This document shows positions 26,607 through 35,156 of a stretch of 64,000 nt of DNA, piece by piece. Under the pieces are notes generated by a model that worked only from the letters and a program-made list of their open reading frames with translations, was not told the origin of the DNA and searched no databases. The stretch is from Flavobacterium pokkalii (GTDB lineage: Bacteria > Bacteroidota > Bacteroidia > Flavobacteriales > Flavobacteriaceae): positions 1 to 64,000 of the forward strand of contig NZ_NASZ01000018.1 in the NCBI RefSeq assembly GCF_014596575.1, in the 5' to 3' direction. Position 1 is the stretch's first letter. Every line of letters begins with the position of its first letter. The position numbers and the translations under genes are program-made.

Positions 26607-26637
26607 AAAAATGCATCTCGGACAGTTGCATTTTTTT
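26607..26637 (+). terminator. Terminator after the peroxiredoxin/thioredoxin unit
   Basis: AAAAATGCA (26607-26615) pairs with TGCATTTTT (26627-26635) and runs on into T residues, 29 bp after the stop of the small acidic gene. Confidence 0.65.
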
Positions 26638-26734
26638 GCGTTTACTCCTATTTCACAATCTTTCACTGATTTAAATTCCTCTCTTATTGATTTAAAATCT
26701 TAAATCATAAATCCCAATTCTTAAATAATTTTCA

Positions 26735-26742
26735 TACTTTTG
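26735..26742 (+). promoter_or_regulatory. Predicted -7 element of tpx
   Basis: TACTTTTG matches TAnnTTTG perfectly, 30 bp before the tpx ATG. Confidence 0.55.
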
Positions 26743-26764
26743 AAGCTCATTAAAAAACTTAATT

Positions 26765-27262
26765 ATGGCTTCAATCACATTAGGAGGAAATCCAATAAAC
26801 ACTGTAGGTGAATTACCAAAAGTAGGCTCAAAGCTTGCCGATTTTAAATTAGTAAAAAACGATCTTTCTGTTGCTTCATTAAGCGATTTCAGCGGAAAAA
26901 AATTAGTTTTAAATATTTTCCCAAGTATTGACACAGGAACTTGTGCTACATCTGTTAGAAAATTTAACGAAACAGCTGCAAAATTAGAAAACACTGCTGT
27001 TTTATGTATTTCAAGAGATTTACCTTTTGCTCAAAAACGTTTTTGTGGAGCTGAAGGAATTGAAAATGTAGAAAATTTATCTGATTTTCAGGATGGTGCT
27101 TTCGGGAAAACGAACGGATTAGAAATCGCTGACGGCGCTTTAAAAGGATTACACTCCAGAGTAATCATTGTTGCCGATGCTGACGGTACTATTTTACACA
27201 CAGAACAGGTTTCTGAAATTGCTAACGAACCAAATTACGAAGCTGCATTGGCAGTACTTTAA
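26765..27262 (+). CDS. tpx: Thiol peroxidase
   Basis: This 165-residue atypical 2-Cys peroxiredoxin has the peroxidatic Cys60 in DTGTCATSVRKF and the resolving Cys94 in KRFCGAEGIENV, exactly as in bacterial Tpx. It reduces lipid and alkyl hydroperoxides using thioredoxin. Length equals the family norm. It has its own promoter and is followed after 10 bp by dgkA, so the pair may be co-transcribed. It adds a second peroxidase to the AhpC-type enzyme just upstream. Confidence 0.96.
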   Translation: MASITLGGNPINTVGELPKVGSKLADFKLVKNDLSVASLSDFSGKKLVLNIFPSIDTGTCATSVRKFNETAAKLENTAVLCISRDLPFAQKRFCGAEGIENVENLSDFQDGAFGKTNGLEIADGALKGLHSRVIIVADADGTILHTEQVSEIANEPNYEAALAVL

Positions 27263-27272
27263 TATTTAATTA

Positions 27273-27647
27273 ATGGCATTTCAAAAAGATAATACCTTTA
27301 TTACCGGAAGATTTAAAAGTGTTGGTTTTGCTGTAAAAGGCGCAATAAAACTTATCACGACAGAACACAGTGTAATGGTTCAGTCATCTTTAGGAGTAAT
27401 CCTTACTATTGCCGGGTTTATCATCGGATTGAATCAAACAGAGTGGCTTTTTCAAACTTTAGCTATCGGATTAGTTTTAAGTATCGAAGGTTTAAACACT
27501 GCTATTGAAAAAGTAGCCGATTTTATTCATCCGGATTACCACGAAAGAATTGGTTTTATAAAAGACATTGCTGCCGGATCTGTATTTTTTGCAGCATTAA
27601 CGGCAATAATCATTGGTTTAATCATATACGTACCTCACTTTATTTAA
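27273..27647 (+). CDS. dgkA: DgkA-family lipid kinase (diacylglycerol or undecaprenol kinase)
   Basis: This 124-residue protein has three membrane segments. The DgkA-family core EGLNTAIEKVADFIHPDYH is near residues 72-90, followed by KDIAAGSVFFAAL. The family phosphorylates diacylglycerol in Gram-negatives or undecaprenol in Firmicutes at the inner membrane. Which lipid is used here is not decidable by eye. It lies between tpx and ftsK with gaps of 10 and 22 bp, so all three may share a transcript. Confidence 0.88.
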   Translation: MAFQKDNTFITGRFKSVGFAVKGAIKLITTEHSVMVQSSLGVILTIAGFIIGLNQTEWLFQTLAIGLVLSIEGLNTAIEKVADFIHPDYHERIGFIKDIAAGSVFFAALTAIIIGLIIYVPHFI

Positions 27648-27669
27648 GAGGTTTAGTTACATTTATAGA

Positions 27670-30117
27670 ATGGCAAAAACAACAAAAAAAGAGACTTTAG
27701 ACCCGAACAACAATTCCAAAACTAAGGTTTTAAAATCATGGGAAATAAGCAAACAGCAAAAAACCATCTTAGGTTGCCTGCTCATTTTATTTTCTGTTGC
27801 TTTATTAGTTGCTTTTGTTTCTTTCTATATTTATGGACAGGAAGATCAAAGTGCTGTACTGGAAATTACTAACAGAACAGAAACTGTAAAAAATTGGCTG
27901 GGAAAGTTTGGTGCTTTCTTAGCCAATTTAATAGTCTATCAAGGATTTGGACTGGCATCTTTCTTATTTGTTCGCTTATTATTCCTGAGTGGAATCTTTT
28001 TAATTTTAGGTCTTTCAGGCCGAAAACTCAAAAACATCTGGTTTTGGGATTTATTCGTAATGATTAATTTATCGGTTTTGTTTGGCTTTTTTGCTACTTC
28101 TCTACCGGAATTAGGCGGAATCATTGGTTACGAACTCAACTTATTTTTACAGGATTACATTGGAAAAACCGGTACTTTATTGTTACTGACTTTTGGAATT
28201 CTTATTTATGTTATTTTCAAAATGAAATTGTCTCCTGAAAAGGTGCAGTCTTATTTTGAAAATAAGAAAAAAGAAAGTATTTCAACAGAAAATCCCGTAG
28301 TTGCTTCAAATACTGACAGCGCTTACAATCTGGAAGAATTTGCTGTAACCGAAGAAGAGGAAGAACCAACAGCAGAAGCCGTTGCCGAAAAAATTCCTGA
28401 GTTCAAACCTTCTCAATTCGAAATTAACAAAGAAGCATTAAAACCAACCATTAGTCATGCTTCTGAAATTAATCTGAATCCAATTTCCAAGCCTTTAACT
28501 GTTGAAAAAACAGAAGCTGTTGCAAATGACGACTTTGTTATAGAAGCTGCTGAAGAAGAAGAAGTGGTAGAAGAAAACTTAGCCGCCCGTTTGGTTTCTG
28601 ATTTTGGACTTTTCGACCCAACTTTGGATTTATCCAATTATAAATTCCCGACGATTGATTTATTAAAAGAATATTCAACCGGCGGAATTACCATCAATCA
28701 GGAAGAATTAGAAGAAAACAAAAACAAAATTGTTGATACGCTTCGCAATTATAAAATTGAAATTGCCCAAATCAAAGCTACTGTAGGACCTTCGGTAACT
28801 TTATACGAAATTGTTCCTGAAGCCGGTATCCGAATTTCTAAAATTAAGAGTTTAGAAGACGATATTGCTTTATCTCTTTCGGCTCTTGGAATTCGTATCA
28901 TTGCTCCTATTCCCGGAAAAGGAACCATCGGTATCGAAGTTCCTAACAAAACTCCAACTATGGTTTCGATGAAATCCGTAATTGGTTCGACTAAATTTCA
29001 GGAAGCTGAAATGGAACTTCCGGTTGCACTTGGAAAAACCATTTCCAACGAAACTTTCGTCGTAGATTTAGCCAAAATGCCTCACCTTTTGATGGCGGGA
29101 GCTACCGGACAGGGGAAATCGGTTGGATTGAATGCGGTTTTAACTTCCTTGTTATACAAAAAACATCCTGCTGAAGTAAAATTCGTTTTGGTTGACCCTA
29201 AAAAAGTAGAATTAACGCTTTTTAATAAAATTGAAAGGCATTATCTGGCGAAACTTCCGGATGTGGAAGACGCCATTATTACCGATAATGCAAAAGTTAT
29301 TAACACCCTGAATTCCCTTTGTGTGGAAATGGACAACCGTTATTCTTTATTGAAAGATGCCATGGTGCGTAACATCAAAGAATATAACGAAAAATTCAAA
29401 TCCCGAAGATTGAATCCGGAAAACGGACACCGATTTTTACCTTACATCATATTGGTTGTCGATGAATTTGCCGATTTGATTATGACCGCCGGAAAGGAAG
29501 TCGAAGTTCCTATTGCACGTTTGGCTCAATTAGCCCGAGCCATTGGAATCCACTTGATTATTGCTACACAAAGACCTTCGGTAAACGTTATTACAGGTTT
29601 AATTAAAGCCAACTTCCCTGCCCGAATTGCTTTTAGAGTAACTTCTAAAATTGATTCCAGAACTATTTTGGACACGCAGGGAGCTGATCAGTTAATTGGA
29701 CGAGGAGATTTATTGTACACTAACGGAAATGATGTGGTACGTGTACAATGTGCTTTCATTGACACCCCTGAAGTAGAAAAAATCACTGATTTTATTGGTT
29801 CTCAAAAAGCTTATGCAACTGCTTATTTACTTCCGGAATATGTTGGCGAAGAGAATGGCATCAATCTTGATATTGATATTTCTGAAAGAGATACCTTGTT
29901 CAGAGAAGCAGCCGAAATTATCGTTAACGCGCAACAGGGCTCGGCTTCTTTGCTACAGCGAAAACTAAAATTGGGTTACAACCGCGCCGGTCGATTAATT
30001 GATCAATTAGAAGCTGCCGGTATTGTAGGGCCTTTTGAAGGAAGTAAAGCAAGAGCGGTTAATATTCTGGATATGCAGGCTCTTGATCAGTTTTTTAATA
30101 ATGAAGAAAATAATTAA
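27670..30117 (+). CDS. ftsK: DNA translocase FtsK/SpoIIIE
   Basis: The 815 residues follow the family layout. Four N-terminal membrane segments fall within residues 30-190. An acidic, low-complexity linker (about 200-320) is rich in Glu. The RecA-like motor has Walker A GATGQGKS (477-484) and Walker B near ILVVDEFADL. A C-terminal gamma winged-helix domain contains RKLKLGYNRAGRLIDQLE. It pumps chromosomal DNA at the septum and activates dimer resolution. The stop lies 4 bp before the LolA-like ATG, so translation may be coupled to outer-membrane biogenesis genes. Confidence 0.96.
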   Translation: MAKTTKKETLDPNNNSKTKVLKSWEISKQQKTILGCLLILFSVALLVAFVSFYIYGQEDQSAVLEITNRTETVKNWLGKFGAFLANLIVYQGFGLASFLFVRLLFLSGIFLILGLSGRKLKNIWFWDLFVMINLSVLFGFFATSLPELGGIIGYELNLFLQDYIGKTGTLLLLTFGILIYVIFKMKLSPEKVQSYFENKKKESISTENPVVASNTDSAYNLEEFAVTEEEEEPTAEAVAEKIPEFKPSQFEINKEALKPTISHASEINLNPISKPLTVEKTEAVANDDFVIEAAEEEEVVEENLAARLVSDFGLFDPTLDLSNYKFPTIDLLKEYSTGGITINQEELEENKNKIVDTLRNYKIEIAQIKATVGPSVTLYEIVPEAGIRISKIKSLEDDIALSLSALGIRIIAPIPGKGTIGIEVPNKTPTMVSMKSVIGSTKFQEAEMELPVALGKTISNETFVVDLAKMPHLLMAGATGQGKSVGLNAVLTSLLYKKHPAEVKFVLVDPKKVELTLFNKIERHYLAKLPDVEDAIITDNAKVINTLNSLCVEMDNRYSLLKDAMVRNIKEYNEKFKSRRLNPENGHRFLPYIILVVDEFADLIMTAGKEVEVPIARLAQLARAIGIHLIIATQRPSVNVITGLIKANFPARIAFRVTSKIDSRTILDTQGADQLIGRGDLLYTNGNDVVRVQCAFIDTPEVEKITDFIGSQKAYATAYLLPEYVGEENGINLDIDISERDTLFREAAEIIVNAQQGSASLLQRKLKLGYNRAGRLIDQLEAAGIVGPFEGSKARAVNILDMQALDQFFNNEENN

Positions 30118-30121
30118 TACA

Positions 30122-30763
30122 ATGAAAAAGTTTATCCAAATTACATTTATCTTACTAATTTCCTTTGCTGTTCAGGCACAAGACAAAAAAGCGAAAAGCC
30201 TTTTAGATCAGGTGACTGCAAAAGTAAAAAGTTATAATAATATTGTAATAGACTTTAAATACTCACTAAACAACAGTCAGGAAAACATCAATCAGGACAG
30301 TAAAGGAAATGTAACCCTGAAAGGCAATCAATATGTATTGAATTTTATGGGAATGACTAAAATTTATGACGGAAAAAAAACTTACACTATTGTTCCTGAA
30401 GACGAAGAAATTAATATTTCTACCGTAAACGAAAACGACGATAGCGCGGTTACTCCTTCAAAAATGCTTACTTTCTTTAACAAAGGCTACAAATATTCGA
30501 TGGATATTTTGCAAAATGTAAGAGGAAGAAAAATTCAATATGTAAAATTAATCCCTACGAATCCAAAAGATCAAAGAAAAGAAATCTTATTAGGAATAGA
30601 TGTGCAAACCAAACACATTTACAATTTAATTGAAACCGGAAAAAAAGGAACTAAAACCACTTTAACCGTTAATTCTTTTAAAACGAATCAGCCTTTATCA
30701 AAAAATCAATTTACCTTTGTAGCTAATAAATACCCTAATTACTACATCAATAAATTAGATTAA
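30122..30763 (+). CDS. LolA-like outer-membrane lipoprotein carrier protein
   Basis: I chose the ATG at 30122 (213 aa) because it places a clean signal peptide (MKKFIQITFILLISFAVQAQ) at the N-terminus; upstream starts lie within ftsK. The mature protein has the LolA-type half-barrel pattern: repeated beta strands with LKGNQYVLNFMGMTKIYDGKKTYTIVPE-like segments and later TPSKMLTFFNKGYKYSMD. LolA carries lipoproteins across the periplasm from LolCDE to the outer membrane. Bacteroidota homologues diverge, so the function is inferred from fold and from the adjacent LptF/G-like gene, another envelope transport factor. Confidence 0.85.
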   Translation: MKKFIQITFILLISFAVQAQDKKAKSLLDQVTAKVKSYNNIVIDFKYSLNNSQENINQDSKGNVTLKGNQYVLNFMGMTKIYDGKKTYTIVPEDEEINISTVNENDDSAVTPSKMLTFFNKGYKYSMDILQNVRGRKIQYVKLIPTNPKDQRKEILLGIDVQTKHIYNLIETGKKGTKTTLTVNSFKTNQPLSKNQFTFVANKYPNYYINKLD

Positions 30764-30771
30764 TCCATTAC

Positions 30772-32229
30772 GTGAAAATCCTCGATAAATACTTATTAAA
30801 AACATTCCTGATTACATTTACCACGGTATTTGTAATCTTGTTTTTTATATTCATCCTTCAAACCATCTGGCTTTTTATTGCTGAGCTGGCCGGAAAAGAC
30901 TTAGATGTACCTTTAATTATTAAGTTCCTGCTCTTCTCCATGCCTCGAATTGTTCCGTTAGTATTACCCCTTTCGGTATTGCTGGCGTCCATCATGACTT
31001 TTGGTAATCTTGCCGAAAATTATGAATTTGCAGCTATGAAATCCTCCGGAATTTCTTTGCAAAGAGCCATGAGAGGACTTATCATTTTCATTGTCTTTCT
31101 AAGCGTAATTGCTTTCTTTTTTGCCAATAATGTCATTCCTTACGCCGAATACAAATTCATTAATTTCCGCAAAAATATTGCTCAGTTAAAACCGGCAATG
31201 GCGATTACCGAAGGACAATTTAGCGATGTAGGATATTACAATATTAAAGTCAATAAAAAATCGGGAGAAAACGGAAACAAACTAAGCGGAATTACCATTC
31301 ACAAAAAATCGGTTAATGGCGACGGCAGCAAAACCGTAATTAAAGCCAAAAACGGCGAACTGATTAGTAGCGAAAAATCCAGTATTTTACAGTTGGTTTT
31401 AAACAACGGAAACTACTATGAAGACATTACTCCTAAAAAATATACCGACCGAAAGAAATTTCCGTTTGCCAAAAGTTCGTTCAAAAAATACACTATCAAC
31501 ATCGATTTATCACAGCTCAACAATGTAGATGTTGACGAAGAAAAAGTAACTAATTCCAATACAATGCTTACTGTAAACGAATTAAGCTACACCTTGGATT
31601 CTTTGCAAAAAAATTACAAAACCGAAGTAACTTCTTATTCTGAAAACATCAATTTACGAACTATTATCGAAAATAAAACATTCAATGATTTAGCCAATAA
31701 AGAATTGGTTAAAAAAAGAAAAGAGCTACCGTCAGACATCTTATCATTATTTGATAATCGTAAAAAAGCCGAAATACTTCGCACTGCCAGCAGCAATTTG
31801 AGCAGTATTGGTTATAGCATTGATGGCAGCAAAACAAATTTAGAATCCAAACAAAAAAACATTAACGGTCACTTATTAGCTTTATACGACAAATTTGTCA
31901 TTGCTTATGGCTGTTTAATGATGTTTTTTATTGGAGCACCACTTGGAGCAATTATTAGAAAAGGAGGACTGGGCTTGCCAATTATTTTTGCAGTTTTAAT
32001 CTTTATTACTTTCCACTTCATTAATACTTTTGGAAAAAGATTTGCTCAACAAAACGGAATGACGCCATTTATGGGAGCCTGGATGTCTTCTTTCGTATTA
32101 ACTCCGTTAGCAATTTTACTAACATACAGAGCTACCAATGACATTGGTCTGATTAACATGGATGTTGTTCTGGCTCCCGTACAAAAACTATTTCAAAAAC
32201 TAATACCTAACAAAAATAAAACTACCTAA
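30772..32229 (+). CDS. LptF/LptG-family (YjgP/YjgQ) permease
   Basis: This 485-residue membrane protein starts at GTG, 8 bp after the LolA-like stop. It begins KILDKYLLKTFLITF, has three N-terminal membrane segments, a large periplasmic beta-rich domain (about 130-375), then three C-terminal segments. This is the topology of LptF/LptG, which with LptB extracts lipopolysaccharide from the inner membrane. Bacteroidota proteins of this type are long, as here. Whether it acts as LptF or LptG is not decidable. It is immediately followed (1-bp gap) by ribB and lies in a continuous plus-strand run from ftsK. Confidence 0.88.
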   Translation: MKILDKYLLKTFLITFTTVFVILFFIFILQTIWLFIAELAGKDLDVPLIIKFLLFSMPRIVPLVLPLSVLLASIMTFGNLAENYEFAAMKSSGISLQRAMRGLIIFIVFLSVIAFFFANNVIPYAEYKFINFRKNIAQLKPAMAITEGQFSDVGYYNIKVNKKSGENGNKLSGITIHKKSVNGDGSKTVIKAKNGELISSEKSSILQLVLNNGNYYEDITPKKYTDRKKFPFAKSSFKKYTINIDLSQLNNVDVDEEKVTNSNTMLTVNELSYTLDSLQKNYKTEVTSYSENINLRTIIENKTFNDLANKELVKKRKELPSDILSLFDNRKKAEILRTASSNLSSIGYSIDGSKTNLESKQKNINGHLLALYDKFVIAYGCLMMFFIGAPLGAIIRKGGLGLPIIFAVLIFITFHFINTFGKRFAQQNGMTPFMGAWMSSFVLTPLAILLTYRATNDIGLINMDVVLAPVQKLFQKLIPNKNKTT

Positions 32230-32230
32230 A

Positions 32231-33364
32231 ATGGTTAAAGATAAAATACAATTAAACACCATTGAAGAAGCAATTGAAGATATCCGTCAGGGAAAAATTA
32301 TCTTAGTTGTTGATGACGAAAACAGAGAAAATGAAGGAGATTTTTTGGCTGCTGCCGAAAAAGCTACTCCGGAAATGATCAACTTCATGGCTACTCACGG
32401 ACGTGGATTAATATGCGCCCCGTTAACAGAAAGTCGCTGTAAAGAACTTGGTCTTAATGTTATGGTGGGTAACAATACCGACCCTATGGAAACCGCTTTC
32501 ACCGTTTCGGTTGATTTAAGAGGAAAAGGCGTTACCACAGGAATTTCTGCTTCAGACAGAGCCGAAACTATTTTAGCTTTAACTGATCCGGCAACTAAAC
32601 CACATGATTTAGCCAGACCAGGACACGTTTTCCCATTAATTGCTAAAGAAGGTGGTGTTTTAAGAAGAACCGGTCACACTGAAGCTGCAATCGATTTTGC
32701 CCGCTTAGCCGGATTTAAACCAGCAGGTGTAATCGTCGAAGTTATGAATGAAGACGGTACTATGGCTCGCTTACCTCAACTGGTAAAAATTGCTAAAAAA
32801 TTTGATATTAAAGTGGTTTCAATCGAAGCCCTTGTCGCTTACAGAATGCAACACGATAGTATTATTGTTAAAAAAGAAGATTTTGACATTAATACCCGTT
32901 TTGGAACTTTCCGTTTAAGAGCTTACGAACAAGTAACCAACAAGCAAATACACATTGCGCTAACAAAAGGAAATTGGAATTCAGGAGAACCTATTTTAAC
33001 CCGAATTCATTCTTCTCAAGTGAATAACGACTTATTAGGAACTTTAACTAATAATGTGGATCAACAATTGGATTCGATGTTTCAAATGATCAACGAAAAT
33101 GGTCGTGGAGCTGTGATTTTCATCAATCAGGATATGACAGCCATTAATCTTCTTAACCGAATCACAGAATTAAAAGCGCTTCAGGCAGAAGGAACGATGA
33201 AAGCCCCAAAAGTAGTTATTGACACGAAAGATTACGGAATTGGAGCTCAAATCCTGCACGATCTTGACATTTCTAAAATTCGTTTATTGACAAATTCAGC
33301 CCAAACAAAACGTGTGGGAATGATTGGTTACGGATTAGAAATTACTGAATACATCAATTATTAA
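32231..33364 (+). CDS. ribB: 3,4-dihydroxy-2-butanone-4-phosphate synthase fused to a degenerate GTP cyclohydrolase II domain (RibBX-like)
   Basis: The N-terminal 200 residues form an intact RibB domain with DDENRENEGD (28-37), RPGHVFPL and GHTEAAIDFA. It makes the four-carbon precursor of riboflavin. The C-terminal part (about 215-377) aligns to GTP cyclohydrolase II but lacks the zinc-site cysteines: where RibA reads CxxGD followed by RCDCGFQ, this protein reads SSQVNND then TNNVDQQ. The usual RxEGR-like catalytic stretch is also altered (NQDMTAINLL). The second domain is therefore probably inactive, as in RibBX hybrids described for other bacteria. A separate ribA must exist if the cell makes riboflavin. 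It starts 1 bp after the permease stop. Confidence 0.9.
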   Translation: MVKDKIQLNTIEEAIEDIRQGKIILVVDDENRENEGDFLAAAEKATPEMINFMATHGRGLICAPLTESRCKELGLNVMVGNNTDPMETAFTVSVDLRGKGVTTGISASDRAETILALTDPATKPHDLARPGHVFPLIAKEGGVLRRTGHTEAAIDFARLAGFKPAGVIVEVMNEDGTMARLPQLVKIAKKFDIKVVSIEALVAYRMQHDSIIVKKEDFDINTRFGTFRLRAYEQVTNKQIHIALTKGNWNSGEPILTRIHSSQVNNDLLGTLTNNVDQQLDSMFQMINENGRGAVIFINQDMTAINLLNRITELKALQAEGTMKAPKVVIDTKDYGIGAQILHDLDISKIRLLTNSAQTKRVGMIGYGLEITEYINY

Positions 33365-33420
33365 TTCGAATATCTTATAAAGAATACAGATAATCATCTA
33401 TAAACAAAGAACTTAAAAAA

Positions 33421-33447
33421 CGGCTCTATTTTGAACCGCTTTTTTTC
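33421..33447 (+). terminator. Terminator after the ftsK-ribB gene run
   Basis: CGGCTC (33421-33426) pairs imperfectly with GAACCG (33433-33438) and is followed by a run of T, about 57 bp after the ribB stop. Confidence 0.5.
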
Positions 33448-33481
33448 TAAAAAAATGTTTTTTTTATCAGGAAAAACATTC

Positions 33482-33489
33482 TATATTTG
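33482..33489 (+). promoter_or_regulatory. Predicted -7 element of the tRNA-Ser promoter
   Basis: TATATTTG matches TAnnTTTG perfectly, 33 bp before the first base of the mature tRNA. Confidence 0.55.
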
Positions 33490-33521
33490 CACTCGCAATC
33501 GCTAAGCGGTAGCAACTTATT

Positions 33522-33609
33522 GGAGAAATGGCAGAGTGGTCGATTGCGGCAGTCTTGAAAACTGTTGACTGTAACAGGTCCGGGGGTTCGAATCCCTCTT
33601 TCTCCGCCA
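33522..33609 (+). tRNA. tRNA-Ser (anticodon TGA)
   Basis: The acceptor stem GGAGAAA (33522-33528) pairs with TTTCTCC (33599-33605), followed by discriminator G and an encoded CCA at 33607-33609. The anticodon loop CTTGAAA places TGA at 33556-33558. A long variable arm and the T-arm GGTTCGAATCC are present, as expected for a serine tRNA. The total is 88 nt with CCA. An integrase gene follows 270 bp downstream, making the 3' end of this tRNA the likely attachment site. Confidence 0.96.
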
Positions 33610-33631
33610 GCTGGAAAGCAAATTGAATTAA

Positions 33632-33667
33632 AACCCTTAAAATCGTATGATTTTAAGGGTTTTTTCT
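33632..33667 (+). terminator. Strong terminator after tRNA-Ser
   Basis: AACCCTTAAAATC (33632-33644) pairs perfectly with GATTTTAAGGGTT (33649-33661) around the loop GTAT, followed by a T run. It lies 23 bp past the tRNA CCA end. Confidence 0.85.
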
Positions 33668-33714
33668 TTTTATCACATATCAAATTATTCATTCATTCGT
33701 GAACCTAAAGGGAT

Positions 33715-33759
33715 AAAATCGGTTACCCTAAACGATCCAAATTTTGGGTAACCGATTTT
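33715..33759. terminator. Second perfect hairpin between tRNA-Ser and the integrase gene
   Basis: A 14-bp stem, AAAATCGGTTACCC (33715-33728) with GGGTAACCGATTTT (33746-33759), surrounds a 17-base loop and ends in T residues. It could be a second terminator or part of an attachment or integrase-binding region. Confidence 0.6.
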
Positions 33760-33878
33760 TATTTCAGACTAATATTCACAAGGCTTTACAGCCAGTTCAA
33801 TAAGCAGTTTAAAAACTGTACATCTTGTGGATTAGTCATATTGAAGTTAAATTTAATAACAACTAAAAAGGTCCCACA

Positions 33879-35138
33879 ATGAAAACAAAAGTATCAATTC
33901 TCTTTTATGCAAAAAAAGCGAAAGCAGCTGCAAACGGTTTAGTTCCTATCTACACCAGAATTACAATCAATGGAAAACGTATCGAATTAAGTACAAACCG
34001 ATTTATAGATATATCTAAATGGTCTACAGAAGCAGGCAAAATGAAAGGAACCTCAGAAGAAGCTCGTTCAATAAATAACCATCTTGATTTGCTGAAAAAT
34101 AAAATAAGGGATACTGAAATGGAACTAATCCATAAAAAGATAGCCGTAACTACTGAAACAGTTAAAAACAAACTATTAGGAGTTGATGAAAGAACAAGAA
34201 TGCTTGTTCCCATCTTCCAAGATCACAACAACAAAATAAAAGAGCTTATTGGAAAAGAATACGCTCCTGGAACATTAGAACGCTACACAACTTCATTGAA
34301 ACATACTATCGAATTCATGCAATGGAAATATAACATTTCCGATATAGATATTACTAAGATTGATCATGCCTTCATAACCGACTACGAGTTCTGGTTGCGT
34401 AGCGTTAGAAATTGTGCCAATAACACAGCGGTCAAATACCTAAAAAACTTTAATAAAATAATCAAGCTTTGTTTGGCCAATGATTGGCTTGATAAAAACC
34501 CATTTGCAAACTACAAATCAAAAGTCAAAGAAGTTGAAAGAGTTTATCTCACTGAAGCAGAAATCCAATCTATAATAGAAAAAGACTTTAAAACAGAACG
34601 ATTATCTTTAGTACGTGATATCTTCCTTTTTAGCTGTTTTACAGGCTTAGCATATATAGATGTCAAAAACTTAACAAAATCACATATAAGCTATGGTATT
34701 GATGGCGAGAAATGGATATTCACTCACAGACAAAAAACGGAATCTGCTTCTAAAATCCCAATCCTTCCAATTACACAAATGATAATCGATAAATATGAAG
34801 ATCATCCGCAATGTTTAAATGAAGGTAGCCTACTCCCTATTCTATCCAACCAAAAAATGAATGCCTATCTAAAAGAAATTGCCGGAGTTTGCGAAATAGA
34901 AAAAGAATTAACTTTTCACATAGCCAGACATACTTTTGCAACGACTGTAACGTTGACAAATGGTGTTCCAATTGAGAGCGTAAGTAAAATGCTTGGTCAT
35001 AAAAATTTGAGAACCACCCAACACTATGCTAAAGTCTTGGACAAAAAAGTAAGTGCGGACATGAAAATTTTAAAAGAAAAATTAAACCTGACAATTTCAT
35101 CAACGAAAAAACAGCTAAAGGTCAAAAAAGGGTTTTGA
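33879..35138 (+). CDS. Tyrosine-type site-specific integrase (Bacteroidota mobile-element family)
   Basis: This 419-residue recombinase has an N-terminal Arm-binding segment (VSILFYAKKAKAAANGLVPIYTRITING type), a SAM-like core-binding domain (about 110-215) and a C-terminal catalytic domain. HIARH at 347-351 supplies His347 and Arg350, LGH gives His374, and Tyr383 is the nucleophile. The canonical first arginine position reads FTGLAYIDV without Arg, as in the IntDOT branch typical of Bacteroides elements. It sits 270 bp after tRNA-Ser and converges, with an 18-bp gap, on the terminal gene of the polysaccharide locus. It probably integrated this island or a relic of one. Confidence 0.92.
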   Translation: MKTKVSILFYAKKAKAAANGLVPIYTRITINGKRIELSTNRFIDISKWSTEAGKMKGTSEEARSINNHLDLLKNKIRDTEMELIHKKIAVTTETVKNKLLGVDERTRMLVPIFQDHNNKIKELIGKEYAPGTLERYTTSLKHTIEFMQWKYNISDIDITKIDHAFITDYEFWLRSVRNCANNTAVKYLKNFNKIIKLCLANDWLDKNPFANYKSKVKEVERVYLTEAEIQSIIEKDFKTERLSLVRDIFLFSCFTGLAYIDVKNLTKSHISYGIDGEKWIFTHRQKTESASKIPILPITQMIIDKYEDHPQCLNEGSLLPILSNQKMNAYLKEIAGVCEIEKELTFHIARHTFATTVTLTNGVPIESVSKMLGHKNLRTTQHYAKVLDKKVSADMKILKEKLNLTISSTKKQLKVKKGF

Positions 35139-35156
35139 AACAACAAATGGATTTAT

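Noticed and set aside
30035..30121. Longer N-terminus for the LolA-like gene
   Set aside because: It overlaps the end of ftsK and would bury the signal peptide; the ATG at 30122 gives a clean secretory signal.
33447..33692. Minus-strand 81-codon frame across the tRNA
   Set aside because: It lies antisense to tRNA-Ser and its terminator; the residues [12 protein letters not shown] are a known artefact of translating across a serine tRNA.
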